Positions 22,851 through 30,252 of a stretch of 36,214 nucleotides of DNA are shown here, in pieces (the stretch's first letter is position 1; each line of letters begins with the position of its first letter). The DNA is from Rhodocyclales bacterium (GTDB lineage Bacteria; Pseudomonadota; Gammaproteobacteria; Burkholderiales; Rhodocyclaceae). The DNA is taken from NCBI GenBank assembly GCA_016192435.1, contig JACPUD010000013.1:1-36214 (forward strand), given 5' to 3'. The notes under the pieces were generated by a model. That model was not told where the DNA came from and did no database searches. It was given only the letters and a program-made list of their open reading frames with translations. Position numbers and translations under genes: made by a program.

Positions 22851-23386
22851 TTGTCGTCTGCCAGCCAGTGTCCGGATTTGCCGCCGGCCTTCTCCAGCAG
22901 GCGGATGTCTTCGATGACCATGCCGCGGTCGGCCGCCTTGCACATGTCGTAAATGGTCAGCAGGCCGACCGACACCGCGGTCAGCGCCTCCATTTCGACG
23001 CCGGTGCGGCCCACGGTTTCCGCCGTCACTTCCAGCGTCACGCGCTGGCGTGCGGCGTCGAGCGTGAACTCGGCGGCGACGCGCGTCAGCGCCAGCGGGT
23101 GGCACAGCGGGATCAGCTCGGCGGTGCGCTTGGAACCCTGGATCGCGGCGATGCGGGCGATGCCCAGCACGTCGCCCTTCTTGGCCGAGCCGCTTGCGAT
23201 CAGGGCGAAGGTGGCCGGCGCCATGCGGATGTGGCCGCGGGCACGCGCCACGCGCGTGGTTTCGTTCTTGGCGCCGACGTCGACCATGTGCGCCTGGCCG
23301 GCGGCATCGAAGTGGGTCAGCGGGCTGACAGAGGCGTTGCGATCGGGCTGTGGGGGCGGTGCGGAAGGTTTGTGCGGTGGCTTCAT
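22847..23386 (-). CDS. moaC: Cyclic pyranopterin monophosphate synthase MoaC
   Basis: A 179-residue enzyme of molybdenum-cofactor synthesis that converts the MoaA product 3',8-cyclo-GTP into cyclic pyranopterin monophosphate. The body starts at [20 protein letters not shown], preceded by ~22 extra Pro-rich residues from ATG 23386. Conserved blocks: [34 protein letters not shown] and [20 protein letters not shown], then [20 protein letters not shown] with the catalytic acid/lysine region. It overlaps the heme A synthase gene by four bases (ATGA), an unusual pairing of Moco and heme A synthesis. moaA is not nearby. It is divergent from the BepA-like gene. Confidence 0.95.
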   Translation of the reverse strand: MKPPHKPSAPPPQPDRNASVSPLTHFDAAGQAHMVDVGAKNETTRVARARGHIRMAPATFALIASGSAKKGDVLGIARIAAIQGSKRTAELIPLCHPLALTRVAAEFTLDAARQRVTLEVTAETVGRTGVEMEALTAVSVGLLTIYDMCKAADRGMVIEDIRLLEKAGGKSGHWLADDK

Positions 23387-23418
23387 GAAATACGCTGTCA
23401 CAACTGGTTTTTGCGGAG

Positions 23419-23433
23419 CCGCTATCATAGCGG
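23419..23433. promoter_or_regulatory. Perfect 7-bp palindrome at the start of the BepA-like gene
   Basis: CCGCTAT-C-ATAGCGG ends one base before ATG 23435 and 33 bases upstream of moaC on the other strand. It occupies the position where a ribosome site should be, and no Shine-Dalgarno is visible. It may be an operator shared by the divergent genes (gap of 48 bases), a promoter -10 region (TATGAT on the minus strand) or a translation-controlling hairpin. Confidence 0.45.
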
Positions 23434-23434
23434 T

Positions 23435-24901
23435 ATGAAATTTTATCCGCTTGCCAGCACCCTGATTCTCGGTTTCGGCATTCTTTCGGCACCGGCCTTG
23501 TCGGTGGCCGAAGGCCTGCCCGACCTCGGCGAAGCGGCGCAGGCCGAGTTCTCGCCGGCCATGGAAAGGCGCATCGGCGAATCGGTGATGCTCGATATTC
23601 GGCGCGATCCGGCCTGGCTCGACGACCCCGAAGTCAATAGCTACCTCAACCGGCTGGGCAACCGGCTGGCGGCGCAGAGCATGGAAGCGCGCCAGGAATT
23701 CGAATTCTTCGCCCTGCGCGACACCACGCTCAATGCCTTCGCCATGCCCGGCGGCTTCATCGGCGTGCATACCGGGCTGATCCTCGCCGCCGCCTCCGAA
23801 TCGGAACTGGCCTCGGTGCTGGCGCACGAGATTTCCCACGTCACCCAGCGCCATCTGGCGCGTCTGGTCAACAAGTCGGGGCAGGGGCAGGTGACCAGCC
23901 TGCTGGCGCTCGCGGTGGCGATCCTCGCGGCGCGCAGCAGCCCGGATCTGGCGATGGGCGCGATGATGGCCGGGCAGGGCGCAGCGGTCCAGAACCAGTT
24001 GAACTACTCGCGCGATTTCGAGCGCGAGGCGGACCGTTTCGGCCTCGGCGTGCTGGAGCGTTCCGGCTTCGATATTCGCGGCATGAGCAGTTTTTTCGAG
24101 CGCCTGCAAAAGTTCGGGCGCCTGTATGAAAACAATGCGCCGGGCTATCTGCGGACCCACCCGCTGACCACCGAGCGTCTGGCCGACATGGGCAACCGGA
24201 TCCAGTCGCGGCCTTACCGGCAGGTGGCGGATTCGCTCGAATTCCAGTTGGTGCGCGCCAAGCTGCGCGCGCAGGACGGCACGCCGCGCGACGCGGTGAC
24301 GGAGTTCGAAACCCGGCTCAAGGATCGCAGCTTCGCCGGCAGCGAGGCCGCCGTGCGCTACGGCCTGGCCCAGGCGCAGTTGCGCGAGCGCAATCTCGCG
24401 GCGGCGGAAAAACAGGTGGGCGAGTTGCGCCGCCTCAAGGCGGTGTCGCCGATGATCGAAACGCTCGCCGCACAACTGCGCCTGAAGCAGGGCGACGCGG
24501 CCGGTGCGGTGAAGCTGCTGCGCGAGGCGCAGCCGCGCTTTCCGCAGGAGCGCGCGATCGCCTACGGCCTGGTCGAATCCCTTCTGGCGGCGCGCCAGCC
24601 GCAGCAGGCGATCAAGGTCACCGAGGACGAACTGCTGAACTATCCCTCGGACGCCAAGATGCACGCCCTGCAGGCGCAGACCTGGTCGCTGCTCGGCAAG
24701 CGCCTGCAGCAGCATCGCGCCCAGGCCGAAAGCTATGCGCTGCTGGGCCAGCTGGCGCAGGCCGTGGAGCAGCTGGAACTGGCGCAAAAGGCCGGCGACG
24801 GCAATTTCTACGAACAGTCGCAGGTGGATTCGCGGCTGCGCGAACTGAAGAAACGTGTGGCCGACGAGGCCAAGCAGGCCAAGGAAGCCAAGGGCAAATA
24901 G
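23435..24901 (+). CDS. bepA: BepA/YfgC-like M48 metalloprotease with TPR tail
   Basis: A 488-residue periplasmic protease-chaperone that in E. coli degrades or helps assemble outer-membrane proteins such as LptD. Residues 1-~26 form the signal peptide ([20 protein letters not shown] ... LSVAEG). The zinc motif is H131-E-I-S-H135 in [20 protein letters not shown], with the third ligand in [36 protein letters not shown] is the edge strand typical of M48. Residues ~265-470 are helical repeats of TPR type ([20 protein letters not shown] and later copies) and the end is Lys/Ala-rich. The start directly follows a palindrome and lacks a clear ribosome site. norQ starts nine bases after its stop. Confidence 0.92.
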   Translation: MKFYPLASTLILGFGILSAPALSVAEGLPDLGEAAQAEFSPAMERRIGESVMLDIRRDPAWLDDPEVNSYLNRLGNRLAAQSMEARQEFEFFALRDTTLNAFAMPGGFIGVHTGLILAAASESELASVLAHEISHVTQRHLARLVNKSGQGQVTSLLALAVAILAARSSPDLAMGAMMAGQGAAVQNQLNYSRDFEREADRFGLGVLERSGFDIRGMSSFFERLQKFGRLYENNAPGYLRTHPLTTERLADMGNRIQSRPYRQVADSLEFQLVRAKLRAQDGTPRDAVTEFETRLKDRSFAGSEAAVRYGLAQAQLRERNLAAAEKQVGELRRLKAVSPMIETLAAQLRLKQGDAAGAVKLLREAQPRFPQERAIAYGLVESLLAARQPQQAIKVTEDELLNYPSDAKMHALQAQTWSLLGKRLQQHRAQAESYALLGQLAQAVEQLELAQKAGDGNFYEQSQVDSRLRELKKRVADEAKQAKEAKGK

Positions 24902-24909
24902 GTACCGCG

Positions 24910-25740
24910 ATGAACCCTGCCAGAAACCCGGCGCCGCGCGCGCTGGCCACGCCGCTGGTGCATCTCGACAGCGAACCCTACTACCACGCCACCGGCGACG
25001 AACTGGCGGTATTCGCCGCGGCGGCGCAAAGCCGTCTGCCGGTGATGCTGAAAGGCCCGACGGGTTGCGGCAAGACGCGCTTCGTCGAGCACATGGCCTG
25101 GCGCCTCAAGCGCCCGCTGGTGACCGTGGCCTGCCATGACGACCTGACCACTGCGGATCTCGTCGGCCGCTACCTGATCGTCGGCGACGAGACCGTCTGG
25201 ATGGACGGCCCGCTGACCGCCGCGGTGCGCGCCGGCGCCATCTGCTATCTCGACGAGATCGTCGAGGCGCGCAAGGACACCACGGTGGTGATCCATCCGC
25301 TGACGGATTCGCGGCGTGCGCTGCCGGTCGAAAAACGCGGCGAGTACATCGAGGCGCCGCCGGACTTCATGCTGGTGATTTCCTACAACCCCGGCTACCA
25401 GAGCGTGCTCAAGGAAATGAAGCCCTCCACGCGGCAGCGTTTCGTCGCGCTGGATTTCGATTACCCCGAGGCCGCGACCGAGGCGCGCATCGTCGCCCAC
25501 GAAGGCGGCGTCGATGATGAAACGGCCAGACGCCTGGTCAAGCTGGGCGGCCTCACGCGCAAGCTGAAGGGCGCCGGGCTCGACGAAGGCGCCGGCACGC
25601 GCCTCCTGGTGCATGCCGCGCAGTTGATTGCCAACGGCATGAACCCGGCGATCGCCTGTACCGCCGCCATTGCCCGCCCGCTGGCCGACGAAACCGATAC
25701 GCGCGACGCGCTCGACGACCTGATCCGGGCAGTTTTCTAG
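24910..25740 (+). CDS. norQ: NorQ/CbbQ/NirQ-family MoxR-type AAA+ ATPase
   Basis: A 276-residue AAA+ ATPase. Walker A is G49-PTGCGKT-56, Walker B is [20 protein letters not shown] and the arginine-finger region is [20 protein letters not shown]. Partners of this family remodel enzyme complexes with a VWA protein: NorQ/NorD mature nitric-oxide reductase, and CbbQ/CbbO activate Rubisco. The partner gene follows after six bases. Neither norCB nor Rubisco genes are present here. The NsrR-linked nitrosative-stress operon a few kb to the right makes the nitric-oxide reductase role more likely, but that is inference. Distance of nine bases from the BepA-like stop suggests cotranscription with it. 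Confidence 0.82.
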   Translation: MNPARNPAPRALATPLVHLDSEPYYHATGDELAVFAAAAQSRLPVMLKGPTGCGKTRFVEHMAWRLKRPLVTVACHDDLTTADLVGRYLIVGDETVWMDGPLTAAVRAGAICYLDEIVEARKDTTVVIHPLTDSRRALPVEKRGEYIEAPPDFMLVISYNPGYQSVLKEMKPSTRQRFVALDFDYPEAATEARIVAHEGGVDDETARRLVKLGGLTRKLKGAGLDEGAGTRLLVHAAQLIANGMNPAIACTAAIARPLADETDTRDALDDLIRAVF

Positions 25741-25746
25741 GCGGCG

Positions 25747-27813
25747 ATGAGCGAACGCAAGCTCTTCGCTCACGAACTCGAAGCGCGGCTCGACGAACTG
25801 CTGCTGCTGTCCCTGCGCCAGCGCTCCGCGGCGGAGCCCGCGGCACTGCTCGAAGCCCTGCCGCGCCAACTGCAGGAACGCGTGCTGCACTGGGCCGGCG
25901 TCGCCGCGCAGACCTCGGACGACCTGGGCTGGCTGATCGCCTCGCGCGCCGCGGAGCAGGCCGCCAGCCTCGGCGCGCAGCTCGACGACTGGGCGCGCGC
26001 CGGGCTCGACGCCTACGATCGCAGCGGCCTGGCGGCCACCCGTCGCGCCCTCAACGACTACGCCGCGGCGCACCGGGCCGGCGCCTTCGAATCGCAGGAG
26101 GGCGTAGCCTTCGGCGCCATCGAGGGGCGCCTGTCGCGCTTCCTGCATGCGCTCGAAGGCCGGCCGCTGAAGCTGGCCGGCGGCCCCCGGGCTTGGACCG
26201 ACAGCGAAACCCTGTGGCTGCCGGAACGCCTCGACGCGGCGCCGGATGCCGCCGGCAACCGCCGCCTGTACAAGGCCATCGCGGCGCTGCTGTGGGCGCA
26301 GACGCGCTTCGGCACCTTCAACGTCGACCCCGAACCCGAACTGGCGCAGTGGCCCGCGCCCGAGGCCGCATTGCGCTGGTTCGCGCTGTTCGAGGCGATG
26401 CGCCTCGAAGCCTGCCTGGCGCGCGAACTGCCCGGACTTGCCGCCGACATCGCCGGCTTGCGCGGGCCGTGGCCGGCACAGCTTGCGTCCAGCGCGGCGG
26501 CGCTGGCGCAAGCCGCTGCGAGCGCAGCCGACAGCCTGGCCTGCCTGGCCGAGCTGCGCAGAGTTGGCGCTGGCGACCCGCCGAATTTCCCCCATGTCGG
26601 CGCGCTCGATCCGCTCGCCGCGCGTCGCGTGCGCGCTGTCCGCATCGCGCGCGATACGGCGACGCTGCGGCAGGCGCTGAACCTGCTGCGCGCCGTCGAT
26701 CCGAGCGCCGGCGGCGAGGACCATCCCGACTACCCGCCGCTGGCGGCCGAAGGCCAGACCCAGCAGCTCGATCCGCAGGCAGAATTCCTCGCCCTGCCGC
26801 CGCCGGCGCGCGCCGCCGCGCGCTCGCTGCAGCAGGATCTGGGCGAGATTCCGCCGGAAGTCCTGCAGGCCGCGGGGCCGGGCGCGTGGCAGCCGGTCGA
26901 TGGCATCGACAGTGCCGCGGCGCCCGGCGTCACCACCCAGCCCGACGCCTTCTATGACGAGTGGGATTACCGGCGCGCGGCCTGGCGCCATGGCTGGTGC
27001 CATCTCTATGAAATGCGGGCGCCGGTCGGCGACCACGCGTGGGTCGATGAGGTGCGTACCCGCCACGCCCACCTGATCCGCAGCATCCGCCGCCGCTTCG
27101 AGGCCCTGCGCGGCGAGGACAAGCCGCAGCGGCGCCAGTTCGACGGCGAGGAAATCGACCTCGACGCCCAGGTCGAGGCGCGCGCCGACCGCAAGAGCGG
27201 CGGCGAACCCTCGCCGCGCCTGTTCATCCACCGCCGCCGCGTCGAGCGTTCGCTCTCCGTGATGTTCATGGTGGACATGAGTGGTTCGACCAAGGGTTGG
27301 GTCAATGATGCCGAACGCGAATCGCTGGTGCTGCTGTGCGAGGCCATCGAAGCGCTGGGCGACAGCTACGCCATCTACGGCTTTTCCGGGTGGACGCGCA
27401 CGCATTGCGACATCTATCCGGTCAAGCGCTTCAGCGACCGCTACGACGCCGCCACGCGCAGCCGCATCGCCGGCATCGAGGCCAGGGACTACACGCGCAT
27501 GGGCGTCGCGGTGCGCCACCTCTGCGGCCTGCTGGCCCGCCAGAACACCCGCCACAAGCTGCTGGTGACGCTCTCCGACGGCCGTCCCGACGACTACGGC
27601 GACGAATACCGCGGCCGCTACGGCATCGAGGATACCCGCCGCGCGCTGCTCGAAGCCCGCGAGAAGGGCATCCGCAGCTACTGCGTGACCATCGACCGCC
27701 ACGGCGCCGACTACCTGCCGCAGCTCTACGGCCCCGCGCATTATGCGGTGATCGACGACGCGCAGAAGCTGCCGCAGAAAATCGCCGAGATCTACCGCAA
27801 GCTGACCGGCTGA
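25747..27813 (+). CDS. norD: NorD/CbbO-family VWA-domain protein
   Basis: A 688-residue partner of NorQ. The first ~500 residues are helical and little conserved, with YDEWDYRRAAWRHGWCHLYE in the middle as a family landmark. The C-terminal VWA domain (about 500-688) has an intact metal-ion site: D510-M-S512-G-S514 in FMVDMSGSTKG, then the Thr-containing loop RDYTRMGVAVRHLCGLLARQ and LVTLSDGRPDDYGDEYRGRY. Such proteins dock the AAA+ ring onto its client, here probably nitric-oxide reductase or another metalloenzyme. The stretch RVGAGDP near residue 275 is dispersed repeat copy 7. A REP-like array follows the stop. Confidence 0.82.
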   Translation: MSERKLFAHELEARLDELLLLSLRQRSAAEPAALLEALPRQLQERVLHWAGVAAQTSDDLGWLIASRAAEQAASLGAQLDDWARAGLDAYDRSGLAATRRALNDYAAAHRAGAFESQEGVAFGAIEGRLSRFLHALEGRPLKLAGGPRAWTDSETLWLPERLDAAPDAAGNRRLYKAIAALLWAQTRFGTFNVDPEPELAQWPAPEAALRWFALFEAMRLEACLARELPGLAADIAGLRGPWPAQLASSAAALAQAAASAADSLACLAELRRVGAGDPPNFPHVGALDPLAARRVRAVRIARDTATLRQALNLLRAVDPSAGGEDHPDYPPLAAEGQTQQLDPQAEFLALPPPARAAARSLQQDLGEIPPEVLQAAGPGAWQPVDGIDSAAAPGVTTQPDAFYDEWDYRRAAWRHGWCHLYEMRAPVGDHAWVDEVRTRHAHLIRSIRRRFEALRGEDKPQRRQFDGEEIDLDAQVEARADRKSGGEPSPRLFIHRRRVERSLSVMFMVDMSGSTKGWVNDAERESLVLLCEAIEALGDSYAIYGFSGWTRTHCDIYPVKRFSDRYDAATRSRIAGIEARDYTRMGVAVRHLCGLLARQNTRHKLLVTLSDGRPDDYGDEYRGRYGIEDTRRALLEAREKGIRSYCVTIDRHGADYLPQLYGPAHYAVIDDAQKLPQKIAEIYRKLTG
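26562..26583 (-). repeat. Dispersed short repeat, copy 7 (inside norD)
   Basis: On the minus strand it reads GGCGGGTCGCCAGCGCC then AACTC; the core is intact and the left side differs (GGGTC instead of GTGTC). It encodes RVGAGDP in a poorly conserved helical region. Confidence 0.65.
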
Positions 27814-27835
27814 GCCTGGGCTATCCTGTCGCCCA

Positions 27836-28033
27836 CGGGGCCGGAGTCGGGCCGGCTTCGGTCGGCCCGGAGTGGATGGTTTTGTAGGGCCGACTTCGAT
27901 CGGTCGGTTTACGATGGCGCTGTAGGGCCGACTTCAGTCGGCCGATTTACGATGGCGCTGTAGGGCCGACTTCAGTCGGCCGATTTACGATGGCGGACTG
28001 AAGTCCGCCCTACGGTCCGCCCTACGGGCCGCC
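27836..28033. repeat. REP-like tandem array between norD and the SDR gene
   Basis: Three near-identical 38-bp units start at 27883, 27921 and 27959. Each holds TGTAGGGCCGACTTCAGTCG and then GCCGATTTACGATGGCGC. The first is diverged (CGATCGG in place of CAGTCGG). The last runs into the inverted half GGACTGAAGTCCGCCCTAC, followed by two more CCGCCCTACGG-type fragments. A looser dyad GGGCCG...CGGCCC precedes them at 27849-27868. The same TTTACGATGG connector occurs inverted in the array after greB. No gene lies in this 238-base gap. Confidence 0.85.
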
Positions 28034-28051
28034 GCATAACAGGAGGAGCAG

Positions 28052-28789
28052 ATGAGCGAGTTTTCCGACAGGGTGGCCCTGGTCACGGGGTCTTCCAGCG
28101 GCATCGGCGAGGCCATCGCGCGGCGGCTTTCCGCCCTTGGCGCCTCGGTCGTGATCAACTCGGCGCGCTCGGCCGAAGCCGGCCGCCGCATCGCCGCGGA
28201 ACTCGGCCAGGACGCCTGCTACGTGCAGGCCGACATCAGCGACAAGGCCGCCGGCGAGCGGCTGCTGGCCGCCACGATCGAGCGCTTCGGCAAGCTCGAC
28301 ATCCTGGTGAACAACGCCGGCTGGACCACGGCGGTGCCGCATCACGACCTCGCCGCGCTGACCGACGAGATCTTCGCCAGGACCTTCGACATCAACGTCA
28401 CCGGCACCTGGCTGCTGACCAAGGCGGCGATGCCTTACCTCAAGCAAAGCGCGGACGGCAATGTCATCAACATCACCTCGATCGCCGGCCTGCGCCCGGT
28501 CGGCAGCTCGATCGCCTATTCGATGGCCAAGGCCGCGCTGAACCAGATGACGCGCCTCCTGGCCAAGTCCTGCGCGCCGGTGCGGGTCAATGCCGTCGCC
28601 CCCGGCCTGGTGGCAACGCCGTGGACCAAGGACTGGCAGGCGCAGCACGAGGCGGTCAAGGCGCGGGCACCGCTGCAGCGCTCGGCCGTTCCGGACGACT
28701 GCGTCGAGGCGACGCTGGGCCTGCTGCGCAGCCGCTATGCCACAGGGCACATTTTCGTGGTCGATGGCGGTTTGACCCTGACCATGTGA
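28052..28789 (+). CDS. Short-chain dehydrogenase/reductase
   Basis: A 245-residue classical SDR, start ATG 28052 with GGAGGAG at 28042-28048. The N-terminus holds the cofactor motif TGSSSGIG (residues 12-19) with NNAG later in LDILVNNAGW. The catalytic triad is visible as the Ser in ITSIAG and Y156-x-x-x-K160 in AYSMAKAALNQM. Residues RSAEAGRR after the second strand suggest NADP(H) preference. The C-terminus VDGGLTLTM is typical of FabG-like family members. The substrate is unknown. The dioxygenase-like gene follows by 30 bases, perhaps in one operon. The last codons and stop lie in a small duplication (TGACCATGTGA twice). Confidence 0.88.
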   Translation: MSEFSDRVALVTGSSSGIGEAIARRLSALGASVVINSARSAEAGRRIAAELGQDACYVQADISDKAAGERLLAATIERFGKLDILVNNAGWTTAVPHHDLAALTDEIFARTFDINVTGTWLLTKAAMPYLKQSADGNVINITSIAGLRPVGSSIAYSMAKAALNQMTRLLAKSCAPVRVNAVAPGLVATPWTKDWQAQHEAVKARAPLQRSAVPDDCVEATLGLLRSRYATGHIFVVDGGLTLTM

Positions 28790-28819
28790 CCGTGACCATG
28801 TGAGCGGGAGAATGAAGCC

Positions 28820-29497
28820 ATGAGGATTCGCCGCGCCGTATCGCCAGCGCCAACTCTTGCACCGTCGGCCGCCGCTACGCACCGGCGCCGCCGCCTGCTG
28901 CTGCTGTCGCCGCTGCGCGTCTTGCTGCCGCGCGCCGCCGGCGCCGCGTCGGGCCTGGTGGCGACGCCGAGCCAGATGCTGGGCCCCTTCTACCCGCTGC
29001 GCCCCGACCCGGGGACCGGCAACGACCTCGCCACCGTGGACGGCAAGGGCCGCGCCCAGGGCAAGCCGCTGACCGTCGTCGGCCGTGTGCTCGATCGCGC
29101 CGGTCGCCCGCAGCCGGGCGTGCTGCTCGAAATCTGGCAGACCAACGCGCACGGCCGCTACCACCACCCGCACGACGACAGCCCGCAGCCGCTCGACCCG
29201 CAGTTCCGCGGCTATGGCCGCGCCACGACCGGCGCCGACGGCAGCTACCGCTTCCTCACGATCGAGCCGGTCGAGTATCCGGGGCGCACGCCGCATGTGC
29301 ATTTCCGCGCCAGCCGCGGCAAGCGCGAACTGCTGGTGACCCAGATGTACTTGCCCGGCGCGGCCGCCGCCAACGCGCGTGACGGCCTGTTCCTGGCGAT
29401 CCGCGACCCCGCGGCGCGGCGCGCGCTGCTCGGGCTGCCCGAGCCCGGGGCGGCGAATACCCTGCGCTTCGACATCGTGCTGGAGGCCGCGCGCTGA
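28820..29497 (+). CDS. Exported intradiol ring-cleavage dioxygenase-like protein
   Basis: A 225-residue protein of the protocatechuate 3,4-dioxygenase/catechol dioxygenase superfamily. The core has the non-heme iron pattern: a Tyr in VLLEIWQTNAHGRYHHPHDD, a second Tyr in the FRGYGRATTGADGSYRF strand and the His pair of TPHVHFRASRGKRELLVTQM. The N-terminus looks like a twin-arginine signal (HRRRRLLLLSPL ... LPRAAGAA), as found in other single-domain secreted members. Residues 6-14 (AVSPAPTLA) are encoded by dispersed repeat copy 8, inserted in the signal n-region. Substrate is unknown. A sequence-only call of aromatic ring cleavage is plausible. Confidence 0.75.
   Translation: MRIRRAVSPAPTLAPSAAATHRRRRLLLLSPLRVLLPRAAGAASGLVATPSQMLGPFYPLRPDPGTGNDLATVDGKGRAQGKPLTVVGRVLDRAGRPQPGVLLEIWQTNAHGRYHHPHDDSPQPLDPQFRGYGRATTGADGSYRFLTIEPVEYPGRTPHVHFRASRGKRELLVTQMYLPGAAAANARDGLFLAIRDPAARRALLGLPEPGAANTLRFDIVLEAAR
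28834..28861 (+). repeat. Dispersed short repeat, copy 8 (start of dioxygenase gene)
   Basis: Reads GCGCCGTATCGCCAGCGCC then AACTCTTGC, a very good match to consensus. It starts 14 bases after the ATG at 28820 and encodes AVSPAPTLA ahead of the twin-arginine motif. Confidence 0.75.
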
Positions 29498-29537
29498 GTT
29501 GCCGCGGCGGCTGCCAAGCCGCAGCTCGAGCCGATCC

Positions 29538-29569
29538 GCCGTCCCGCCAGCGCCAACTCTTGGCGCTGC
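29538..29569 (+). repeat. Dispersed short repeat, copy 9, extended to a perfect palindrome
   Basis: Reads CGCCGTCCCGCCAGCGCC then AACTCTTGGCGCTG. Here the CAGCGCCAA arm is completed by TTGGCGCTG across a CTC loop, giving nine perfect pairs. It lies in the 86-base gap between the convergent dioxygenase-like and DUF3079 genes. It may also serve as a transcription stop, though no T run follows. Confidence 0.75.
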
Positions 29570-29583
29570 GCAATCCGCCGAAA

Positions 29584-29808
29584 CTAATCCGCAGCCGTGC
29601 CCCGATCGGCATCGACGACGGCCGGAGCCGGTTCCGCGTCGATACCCCAGTCGCCATGGTCGAGCCAGTCGTCGCCGAGCAGTTCCGCCGGATGCGGGGT
29701 GCGCTCCGCGCCGTTGCCGCATTCGAGCGCGTCGACCGGGCAGTATTTGTCGCAGCCCCAGCAAATCCGCTCGGGATGCCTGGGATGCAAGGGGAATTTC
29801 TTCGTCAT
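29584..29808 (-). CDS. DUF3079 family protein
   Basis: A 74-residue protein starting MTKKFPLHPRHPERICWGCD, the conserved opening of the DUF3079 family, which has no assigned function. Four cysteines lie close together (ICWGCDKYCPVDALECGNG), compatible with a small metal or Fe-S site, although none of the standard ferredoxin spacings fit. It ends with an acidic region. The start ATG overlaps the hemerythrin stop as ATGA, which implies translational coupling. It is the last gene of the minus-strand operon that begins at 33967. Confidence 0.82.
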   Translation of the reverse strand: MTKKFPLHPRHPERICWGCDKYCPVDALECGNGAERTPHPAELLGDDWLDHGDWGIDAEPAPAVVDADRGTAAD

Positions 29809-30236
29809 GGCCGGGCAGGCGGCATCGGCGCCGGATCGGTGCGGGCCGGGCCGGTCGCGAGGTGGCCTTGCGCCGTCTCGAACAGTTCGCGCTCCTCGAA
29901 GCGTACGTGCGCGGCGAGCAGATCGGCGAAGCGCAAGAGCGTGGCGGCATCGGGTGCGGACAGAGCCGCGACGAGGCGGCGCAGTTCGGCGTGTTCGTCC
30001 AGGGTGCGCCGCACCAGAGCGTGCTCGCCGGCCTGCGTGAGGGTTAGCAGGAGGCCTTGCTCCTCGACGCGGAAATGCGGATCGAGTTCGGCGGCGAACA
30101 GGCGCACCACGCGCTCGGCGATTGTCGCGAGTTTGTCTGCCGCGCCTGCCTCGGCGGTCTGGCGCGCGGCGCGCGCAAGCTTCAGCGCGCCGTGATGTTC
30201 GCGCGAGAGGTCCTGCAGTTGGGGATGGCGCTTCAT
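29805..30236 (-). CDS. Hemerythrin/HHE-domain protein
   Basis: A 143-residue cytoplasmic four-helix protein, start ATG 30236 (MKRHPQLQDLSREHHGALKL). An upstream extension overlapping the reductase gene is rejected. All di-iron ligands are visible in order: the His of EHHGALKLAR, HFRVEE, the His of LDEHAELRRL, and AAHVRFEERELF. Such domains bind O2 or NO and in the RIC/YtfE branch help repair Fe-S clusters, but the N-terminal ScdA domain of RIC is absent here. It lies 16 bases after the reductase gene, which could be its electron donor, and overlaps the DUF3079 gene. An NO-detoxifying or sensing role is an inference from the operon. Confidence 0.88.
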   Translation of the reverse strand: MKRHPQLQDLSREHHGALKLARAARQTAEAGAADKLATIAERVVRLFAAELDPHFRVEEQGLLLTLTQAGEHALVRRTLDEHAELRRLVAALSAPDAATLLRFADLLAAHVRFEERELFETAQGHLATGPARTDPAPMPPARP

Positions 30237-30252
30237 CGCGGCGGCATCGCGC

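Noticed and set aside
22847-24787. 646-residue minus-strand frame ending in MoaC
   Set aside because: Only the last 179 residues are MoaC; the rest is antisense of the BepA-like gene.
24808-27741. 977-residue open frame on the minus strand
   Set aside because: It is the shadow of norQ and norD in high-GC DNA; no family motif is visible, while the plus-strand frames have clear Walker and MIDAS motifs.
27883-27995. 38-bp tandem units considered as a CRISPR array
   Set aside because: Units are directly adjacent with no unique spacers, carry a REP-type palindrome, and there are no cas genes.
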